Shown here one piece after another: positions 1-5,110 of a DNA stretch of 8,756 nt. Within the stretch, counting starts at the first letter, position 1. Each line of letters starts with the position of its first letter. A model generated the notes under the pieces. It was not told the origin of the DNA. It did no database searches and saw only the letters and a program-made list of their open reading frames with translations. The stretch is from JBFGCA01 sp041567315 (GTDB taxonomy: Bacteria > Acidobacteriota > Thermoanaerobaculia > Multivoradales > JAHEKO01). Position numbers and translations under genes: made by a program. The stretch spans positions 1 to 8,756 of the forward strand of contig JBFGCA010000152.1 in the NCBI GenBank assembly GCA_041567315.1. The letters run 5' to 3'.

Positions 1-81
1 ACAGACTACGGATCCGTGGACTTGATGCCCGGCGGCCGAGGTACTCGACACGACCGTTGGTGTGGCGGGAGAGAGGGTTGC
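1..81. other. Downstream flank of the operon, no gene seen
   Basis: This stretch follows the stop codon of the last operon gene and runs to the window edge. I see no convincing coding frame, RNA gene or mobile-element end in it. It holds a 10-bp perfect palindrome, ACGGATCCGT, at 8-17 and a four-pair mini-hairpin at 37-47, both small enough to arise by chance. The next gene lies outside the window. Confidence 0.5.
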
Positions 82-95
82 CTAGCCCTCCGCCA
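63..95 (-). terminator. Candidate hairpin at the operon's 3' end
   Basis: Positions 63-68 (TGGCGG) pair with 90-95 (CCGCCA), and 74-77 pair with 86-89 across a five-base bulge, leaving an eight-base loop. The structure straddles the TAG stop of the preceding gene at 82-84. No U tract follows in the transcript direction, so it is not a classical intrinsic terminator. It could be a weak 3'-end stabilising stem, part of a Rho-dependent end, or chance pairing in G+C-rich DNA. Confidence 0.2.
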
Positions 96-2313
96 GCCGG
101 AAGTAGTGCGGCGACGGGGTCAGTTCCACGCGCGTGCCCGGCGGTGGCGGCAGAGCCTCGCCGTCGCGGCCGGTGAGCTCGACAGTCGGCCGCGGCAGGT
201 CGGCCTCGACCGGGGCCCCGGCGCTCCAGCCGACGACGAGCTCGCCGCCGGCGCTGGTGCGGAAGCGATAGAGGCGGGCGGGGCCGGTGGTGGCGAGGGG
301 GGGGAGGACGGTGGCGCCGGTGAGCTGGGTGGCGAGGGTGCGGAGGGCGTGGAAGGCGGGGCGGCAGCGGGGGGCGGCGGCGCCGTCGTCGTAGCAGAGG
401 CCGTAGCCGCGGGCGAGGAGCTGCCACCAGTAGACGCGCTCGATGAGGCCGGTGGCGAGGGCGAGGAGGTAGTAGCGGACCAGGTAGTCGGCCTGGGTCT
501 GCTCGCCGACGGCGACCTTGCGGCCGGCGGGCGAGTGGGGGCCCTCCCAGAGCGGCCAGTTGACCTCGGTGATCCAGCAGCGGTCGCCGACCGCCGGGGC
601 GGTGTCGGCGATGGCCTTGAGCTGGAGGACCTTGTCGACGGTGTCGTAGCCGTACTGGCGGGCCTCGGGGGCGCCGCGGCGGTCGACGTAGAGCAGGCTC
701 GAGAGGACGTCGAAACGGAAGTCGCCCCACTCGGCGAGGTTGAGCAGGGCGGCGGTGACGTGGAACTCGTAGTCGATGACCGCCGGGCCCAGCAGCTCGA
801 CCGGGCCGTGGCGGCGCAGGATCTCGCCGGCGGCGGTGGCGAGCTTCACGTACTCGCGGTGGTTCCACAGGCCCCACTTGCTGCGGTTGATGGCCTGGCC
901 GATCTGGAAGCGGCGGCCGTAGGGCAGGAAGCGGCCGGCGAGCTCTTCGATCGCCGCCCGCCAGCGGGCCGGGTCGCGGACCAGCTCGCGGTTCTGGGGC
1001 AGGGCGAAGGTGAGGTCGAGGCCGCGGGCGTGGAGCTCGCGGGCCAGCTCCTCTTCGGCGCGGTGGTCCTGCTGCCAGGGGTGGAGGCGGAGGAGGACGT
1101 TCTCGACCCCGAGCCCGTCGACGAGGGCGAGCAGGGCGTCGGGGCTCTCGGGCCAGGGGCGGAGCGCGATCCCGACGCCGCCAAAGGGCCGAGGCTCGCG
1201 GTAGAGCTCGCGCCGCAGCTCGCGGTAGCGGCGCCGCAGCCGCGGCAGGCGGGCCAGGAACAGCCCGGTCATGAAGAGGTAGTCGCCGGTGTGGCTCAGC
1301 CGCAGCGCGGCGCGCTCGAGGCGGCCGGCGTGCTGGTGCGGCTGGTCGGACAGCGGGTCCCAGACCACCAGGTCGCGGCGCGAGGCGCCGGCCGGCGGCG
1401 GCGGGATGTGGACGTGGGCGTGGCGCGGCTGGACGGCCTCGAGCAGCGAGGCGAGCGGGTGGCGGACGATCCGCCGGAGAGCGATCTTGGCGCGGAAGCC
1501 GTGGTGGGAGAGCAGGTAGAGCAGCCAGCGCAGGCCGGTGGTCTCGCGACCCCAGTAGGCGTCGAGGAACAGCCGCCGGTGGCGGCGCTCGAAGATGCGC
1601 AGCCGGGCGAGGTCGCGGATGCGGCGCAGCAATGTCAGGCGGACCCCGGTACGCGCCCGGTTGAGATCGACCAGGTAGACGGCGGGTGGGCCGTCCTCTC
1701 GCAGACCGGGTTCGGGCGCCGGCCGCAACAGCACGTTGCCCACTGAGACGTCGCGGTGCCAGATGCCGGCGCGGTGCAGCCGGGCGAGCGCCGCGCCCAG
1801 CTCGCGGAGCAGCGCCTCCGGGTCGACCTGCGGGAACTCCTGGCGCGCCCGGCCGGCGTTCAAGGCGCGGAAGAAGTAGCGCGCCTCGAAGACGCCTTCG
1901 AGGCGGCCGGTGACGAAGTAGCTGGGCCCGGTCGACGCCACGCTTTCGACCAGCAGCACCGGCTCGGGGGTGGGGACGCCGGCCGCCGCCAGCGCCCGGG
2001 CGGCGCGCCAGCTCCGGGTCGCCTTGCTGCCGGCGAGGCGGCGCCTGAGCCGTGCCCGCAGCCCCTGGTTGCGGAACTGCTTGACCACTACCTCGCGCCG
2101 CCCGCCGGGGGTCTCGAGGTCGGCGGCGTAGAGATAGTTGCGTCCCCAGTGGAGGGTCTGGCGGGCGCTCGCCGGGTCGATCAACCGGCGAACCGCGGCC
2201 TCCAGGTCGGGGGGCCGCCAGGCGGCCGCCACCTCGCCCTCGAGCCCGGTGAAGGCGAACCGCTCGTAGCTCGCCGGCGCGGCCGCCGCCGGCTGGACCT
2301 CAGTCCGCGGCAA
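82..2313 (-). CDS. Lipopolysaccharide-kinase-like / glycoside-hydrolase-like fusion protein
   Basis: This is a 743-residue two-domain protein. Residues about 50-290 match the Kdo/WaaP/InaA-type LPS kinase fold: VVVKQF gives the ATP-binding Lys (K78), WHRDVSVGNVLL gives catalytic D188 and N193, and VDLNRAR gives metal-binding D216. Residues about 375-665 resemble a clan GH-A TIM barrel; WITEVNW carries a candidate nucleophile, E583, but the strand-4 motif reads IGQAIN (residues 471-476), without the usual Asn-Glu. A short beta-rich tail (about 675-740) follows, as in many such glycosidases. No signal peptide or membrane segment is evident, so a cytoplasmic location is likely. The TTG start is supported by GAGGAG seven bases upstream and overlaps rng by 14 nt; GTG at 2232 is a weaker alternative. 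The kinase class is fairly sure. Substrate and barrel activity are unknown; an envelope sugar or lipid-linked glycan is only inferred. Confidence 0.85.
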   Translation of the reverse strand: MPRTEVQPAAAAPASYERFAFTGLEGEVAAAWRPPDLEAAVRRLIDPASARQTLHWGRNYLYAADLETPGGRREVVVKQFRNQGLRARLRRRLAGSKATRSWRAARALAAAGVPTPEPVLLVESVASTGPSYFVTGRLEGVFEARYFFRALNAGRARQEFPQVDPEALLRELGAALARLHRAGIWHRDVSVGNVLLRPAPEPGLREDGPPAVYLVDLNRARTGVRLTLLRRIRDLARLRIFERRHRRLFLDAYWGRETTGLRWLLYLLSHHGFRAKIALRRIVRHPLASLLEAVQPRHAHVHIPPPPAGASRRDLVVWDPLSDQPHQHAGRLERAALRLSHTGDYLFMTGLFLARLPRLRRRYRELRRELYREPRPFGGVGIALRPWPESPDALLALVDGLGVENVLLRLHPWQQDHRAEEELARELHARGLDLTFALPQNRELVRDPARWRAAIEELAGRFLPYGRRFQIGQAINRSKWGLWNHREYVKLATAAGEILRRHGPVELLGPAVIDYEFHVTAALLNLAEWGDFRFDVLSSLLYVDRRGAPEARQYGYDTVDKVLQLKAIADTAPAVGDRCWITEVNWPLWEGPHSPAGRKVAVGEQTQADYLVRYYLLALATGLIERVYWWQLLARGYGLCYDDGAAAPRCRPAFHALRTLATQLTGATVLPPLATTGPARLYRFRTSAGGELVVGWSAGAPVEADLPRPTVELTGRDGEALPPPPGTRVELTPSPHYFRLAEG
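297..304 (-). repeat. C8 homopolymer tract inside the kinase/glycosidase-like gene
   Basis: Eight consecutive G on the plus strand read as C8 in the coding strand and encode P671-P672, between the barrel and the C-terminal beta-rich tail. It is the longest single-base run I noticed in the window. Such tracts can slip during replication or sequencing, but the reading frame is intact here. Confidence 0.8.
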
Positions 2314-3925
2314 TCCGGAACTCCTCGGGGTGGAGCGTGGCGTCGGGCTCGAGCCGCACCCGGGTCCCCAGCCGCTCCTCGATCTCGCGCAGCACCGCCG
2401 CCCGCTCGCCGGCCAGCGCGCCGGTGATCCAGGGATGGGCGTGGAGGGTGAGCGGCCGCCCGGCCAGCTCGGCGCGAGCGAGCGCCTGGCGGCGGACCTC
2501 CAGACACAGCAGCCACGGGGCCTGCAGCCGGCCGCGGCCCCGGCAGCAGGGGCAAAGCTCGCTGAGCCGCGCCTCGAGGTCGACCCGGCGGCGCTGGCGG
2601 GTGATGGTCACCAGCCCGAAGTCGCCGACCTCGGACATCTGACTGACGGCGCGGTCGGTGGCCAGCTCGGCCGCGAGCGCCGCCCGCAGCCGCTCGCGGT
2701 TGGCCGCCTCCACCAGGTCGATGAAGTCGATGACCACGATGCCGCCCAGGTCGCGCAGCCGGAGCTGGCGGACCACCTCGCGGGCCGCCTCCAGGTTGGT
2801 GGCCAGCGCGGTCTCCTCGAGGTCGTGCTCGCCGACGTAGCGGCCGCTGTTGACGTCGATGGCGACCAGCGCCGCGGTCGGATGGATGAGCAGATACCCG
2901 CCCGAGGGCAGCCAGACCCGCGCGCGGCGCAGTCGCTCGATCTCGCGCTCGACCCCGAAGCGCTCGAAGAGCGGCGTCGAGCCGTCGTCGAGCCGCACCC
3001 GGCCGGCCAGCTCCGGGGCCATGCCGGCCACGAAGTCGAGCACCAGCCGGTGGGTGTCGCGGTCGTCCACCCACAGCGTCTCGACCGCCTCGGTGAAGCG
3101 GTCGCGGACCGCCTTGAGCACCGGGTCGAGCTCGCCGCGGACCAGGGCCGGCGCCCGGGCGGCCGCCGCCTGACCCCGCACCTCCTCCCACCGGCGCTCG
3201 AGCTGGGCGAGGTCGGCGGCCAGCGCCTCGCCGTCGCGGCCGGCGGCCGCGGTGCGCACGATCAGGCCGCCGCCGCGCGGCTCGAGCCCGGCGGCGATCG
3301 CCCCCAGCCGCTCGCGCTCTTCGGCCGGCAGGCGCCGCGAGACGCCGCAGACCTGCCGCCCGGGGAGCAGCACCAGGTAGCGGCCGGGGAGCGCCACGTG
3401 GGTGGTGAGCCGCGCCCCCTTGCCGGGCAGCGGGTCCTTGACCACCTGGACCAGCAGCTCCTGGCCGGCAACCAGCAGCTCGCCGACCGGCGGCGAGACG
3501 TGGGCCGCCGGCTCGCCGTCCAGCGCGGTGTCGGCCGCGTCCTCGACGGACCCGTCGGCGTCGGGCGCCGCTTCCGCGAGCCCCGGGCCGCCGTCCTCCG
3601 GCGCGCCGGCGAGCGGCTCGTCCAGATCGGACGCTTCCGGGTCCACCGCCTCCGGGTCCGAGGCCTCCGGGTCCGCGGCCTCCGGGTCCGGCGGTCCGGG
3701 CCCCGAGGCCTCGCCGGCGAAGAGGAAGGCGTGGCGCTCGAGCCCGACGTCGACGAAGGCCGCCTGCAGCCCCGGCACCACCCGCGTCACCCGCCCGCGG
3801 TAGAGGTTGCCCACCAGGCTGCGGCAGTGGGCGTCCTCCAGCTCCAGCTCGGCCAGCCGCCCGTCCTCGAGCAGGGCGATCCGGGTGTGGTGCGCGTCGC
3901 GCGCGATCAGCAGGGTGTCGGACAC
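2300..3925 (-). CDS. rng: Ribonuclease G (RNase E/G family endoribonuclease)
   Basis: Single-strand-specific endoribonuclease of the RNase E/G family, involved in rRNA maturation and mRNA decay. Numbering from GTG 3925 (541 residues): the S1-type RNA-binding region starts near 27 (VGNLYRGRVTRVVPGLQAAFVD); VRTAA holds the R224-T225 pair expected for the 5'-monophosphate sensor; AIDVNSGR supplies catalytic D357 and VIDFIDL supplies D400; CPCCRGRG carries the Zn-link cysteines C458 and C461, with an extra C460. The protein is about 50 residues longer than E. coli RNase G (489) because of an acidic insert at about 71-143 in the S1 region. It lacks the long RNase E scaffold tail, so RNase G is the better name. 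GTG 3925 was chosen because VSDTLLIARDAHHTR then aligns without a gap to the E. coli RNase G N-terminus; GTG 3952 and TTG 3961 would add 9 or 12 residues. No good ribosome binding site is visible. It lies 42 nt after rodA. Confidence 0.93.
   Translation of the reverse strand: MSDTLLIARDAHHTRIALLEDGRLAELELEDAHCRSLVGNLYRGRVTRVVPGLQAAFVDVGLERHAFLFAGEASGPGPPDPEAADPEASDPEAVDPEASDLDEPLAGAPEDGGPGLAEAAPDADGSVEDAADTALDGEPAAHVSPPVGELLVAGQELLVQVVKDPLPGKGARLTTHVALPGRYLVLLPGRQVCGVSRRLPAEERERLGAIAAGLEPRGGGLIVRTAAAGRDGEALAADLAQLERRWEEVRGQAAAARAPALVRGELDPVLKAVRDRFTEAVETLWVDDRDTHRLVLDFVAGMAPELAGRVRLDDGSTPLFERFGVEREIERLRRARVWLPSGGYLLIHPTAALVAIDVNSGRYVGEHDLEETALATNLEAAREVVRQLRLRDLGGIVVIDFIDLVEAANRERLRAALAAELATDRAVSQMSEVGDFGLVTITRQRRRVDLEARLSELCPCCRGRGRLQAPWLLCLEVRRQALARAELAGRPLTLHAHPWITGALAGERAAVLREIEERLGTRVRLEPDATLHPEEFRIAAD
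2321..2326 (-). promoter_or_regulatory. Shine-Dalgarno site (GAGGAG) deciding a TTG start
   Basis: On the minus strand GAGGAG lies seven bases before the TTG at 2313, inside the last codons of rng (the Glu-Glu of HPEEF). It is the best-placed ribosome binding site in the window. It supports the TTG start over the GTG at 2232 and allows translation to pass from rng to the fusion gene. Confidence 0.65.
3629..3688 (-). repeat. Four-copy 15-bp tandem repeat encoding DPEA-x pentapeptides
   Basis: Four head-to-tail 15-bp units, with a shared CCGGGTCC core recurring exactly every 15 bases on the plus strand, encode DPEAA, DPEAS, DPEAV and DPEAS in the rng S1 insert. Units are nearly identical at the DNA level, which suggests recent expansion by slippage or unequal recombination. 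Copy number could vary in 15-bp steps without breaking the frame. Confidence 0.85.
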
Positions 3926-3934
3926 CGCGACCGC

Positions 3935-3961
3935 ATTATTTCCCAGCGGCACCGCCGCCAA
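3935..3961 (-). promoter_or_regulatory. Weak candidate internal promoter before rng
   Basis: The rodA-rng gap holds a conspicuous A+T patch. On the minus strand AATAAT (3935-3940) matches five of six sigma-70 -10 bases. A poor -35-like TTGGCG (3956-3961) lies 15 bases upstream, a short spacer. Transcription would begin close to GTG 3925, giving an almost leaderless rng message. It may be chance. Confidence 0.15.
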
Positions 3962-3967
3962 GTCGAC

Positions 3968-5110
3968 TCAGCGGTTCACGTGGCGACGGAAGTCGACGCC
4001 CAGGATCAGCCCGGCGGCGATGAAGTTGGCGAGCGTGAACGATCCGCCGTAGGAGAGGAACGGCAGCGGGATGCCGGTGATCGGCACCAGCCCGACCACC
4101 ATGGCGGTGTTGTAGAGCACGTAGAAGGCGAACCCCGAGAGCAGACCCACCACCAGCAGGATCCCCTCGCGGTCGCGGGCGCGGGTCGCCACCCGCGCGC
4201 CGTTGAGGATGTAGACCGAGTAGAGGGTGAGCACCAGGGCCACCCCCAGGAACCCCCACTCCTCGGCCAGCACCGCGAAGATGAAGTCGGTGTGGCGGGC
4301 CGGCAGGAAGCGGAGCTGGCTCTGGGTGCCCTGCTGGTAGCCGCGCCCCAGGAGCTGCCCCGAGCCGACCGCGATCTTGCTCTGCCGGAGCTGATAGCCC
4401 GCTCCCAGGGGATCGCGCTCGGGGGCCAGGAAGGTCTTCACCCGGTCCTTCTGGTAGTCCATCATCACGAACTGCCACAAACCGGCCCCCAGCAAACCGA
4501 CCACCAGGCCGCCGGCCAGCGCGTGCCGCCACCGCACGCCGGCCAGGAGCAGCATCCCGGCCAGCACCGGCAGGAACATCGCCGCCCCGCCGAGGTCGGC
4601 CTGCAGCGCCACCAGCACCATCGGCGCCGCCACCACGAGGCCGGCGACCAGGATCTGATACGGCCGCACGTGGCTCTGGTTGAGCCCCGCCAGATAGCGC
4701 GCCAGCAGCAGCGCCGCCGACAGTTTGGCGAACTCCGAGGGCTGGAATCTCAGGCCTCCGAAGCCCAGCCAGCTCCGCGCTCCGCCCCCCTCCTCGCCGA
4801 CCAGCAGCACCAGCAACAGCAGCACCAGGGTCACCGTGTAGATGAACAGCGCGAACTTGGTCAGCAGCTGGTAGTCGACGCTGAAGGAGACCAGGAAGGC
4901 GATCAGGCCGACCCCCACCCAGGCCGCCTGCCGCGGCAGGTAGTCGACCGCCAGCTCGGCGCTGGCGCTGTGGACGGTGACCAGCCCGACCCCCGCCAGC
5001 AGCAGGGCGGCGACCAGCAGACCCCACCTGACCCGCGCCAGGTGGCGTAGCGCCGGACGCTCGTCAGGTAGCGCGACGAGGACCGAGTAGGTCCCGGTAG
5101 TAGGTCTCAT
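3968..5110 (-). CDS. rodA: RodA, SEDS-family peptidoglycan glycosyltransferase
   Basis: Inner-membrane SEDS polymerase that elongates glycan strands from lipid II together with PBP2. The 380-residue product has the expected multi-pass hydrophobic pattern, about ten segments. Family motifs are clear: FQPSEFAKL (E126, K129), the stretch YQLRQSKIAVGSGQLLGRG near 239-257, LPARHTDFIFAVLAEEWG, whose D275 corresponds to the catalytic Asp of RodA, and GIPLPFLSYGGS at 346-357. Length is close to E. coli RodA (370). ATG 5110 is the only usual start codon before the first membrane segment, and it makes the gene overlap mrdA by 47 nt with no clear ribosome binding site, so translation is probably coupled. 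An upstream extension of the frame to 5338 is low-complexity and runs wholly inside mrdA, so it was rejected. Confidence 0.95.
   Translation of the reverse strand: MRPTTGTYSVLVALPDERPALRHLARVRWGLLVAALLLAGVGLVTVHSASAELAVDYLPRQAAWVGVGLIAFLVSFSVDYQLLTKFALFIYTVTLVLLLLVLLVGEEGGGARSWLGFGGLRFQPSEFAKLSAALLLARYLAGLNQSHVRPYQILVAGLVVAAPMVLVALQADLGGAAMFLPVLAGMLLLAGVRWRHALAGGLVVGLLGAGLWQFVMMDYQKDRVKTFLAPERDPLGAGYQLRQSKIAVGSGQLLGRGYQQGTQSQLRFLPARHTDFIFAVLAEEWGFLGVALVLTLYSVYILNGARVATRARDREGILLVVGLLSGFAFYVLYNTAMVVGLVPITGIPLPFLSYGGSFTLANFIAAGLILGVDFRRHVNR

Noticed and set aside
8..17. Perfect 10-bp palindrome ACGGATCCGT as a possible operator
   Set aside because: A single short palindrome with no second half-site, no adjacent promoter and no known gene beside it is within chance expectation.
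59..81. tRNA-like 3' end on the minus strand (pyrimidine-rich CCCTCTCTCCCGCCACACCA)
   Set aside because: No T-arm GTTCGA, anticodon arm or complementary 5' acceptor strand is found upstream, where the coding gene ends.
16..1746. A 576-codon plus-strand open frame antisense to the kinase/glycosidase-like gene
   Set aside because: Repetitive Gly/Ala/Glu/Val composition with no recognisable domain; the minus-strand frame has clear kinase motifs and a good ribosome binding site.
2181..3191. Long minus-strand frames shifted relative to real genes (also 3936-5027, 5107-5970 and 7177-8235)
   Set aside because: All are Arg/Gly/Ala/Pro-rich shadows in the same strand as rng, rodA, mrdA and mreC, with no family resemblance and no independent start signals.
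2330..5050. A 906-codon plus-strand open frame antisense to rng and rodA
   Set aside because: Its translation is a low-complexity mix of Gln, His, Arg, Ala, Gly and Pro with no motif, while the opposite strand carries unmistakable RNase G and RodA. In G+C-rich DNA, stop codons are rare in frames opposite real genes.
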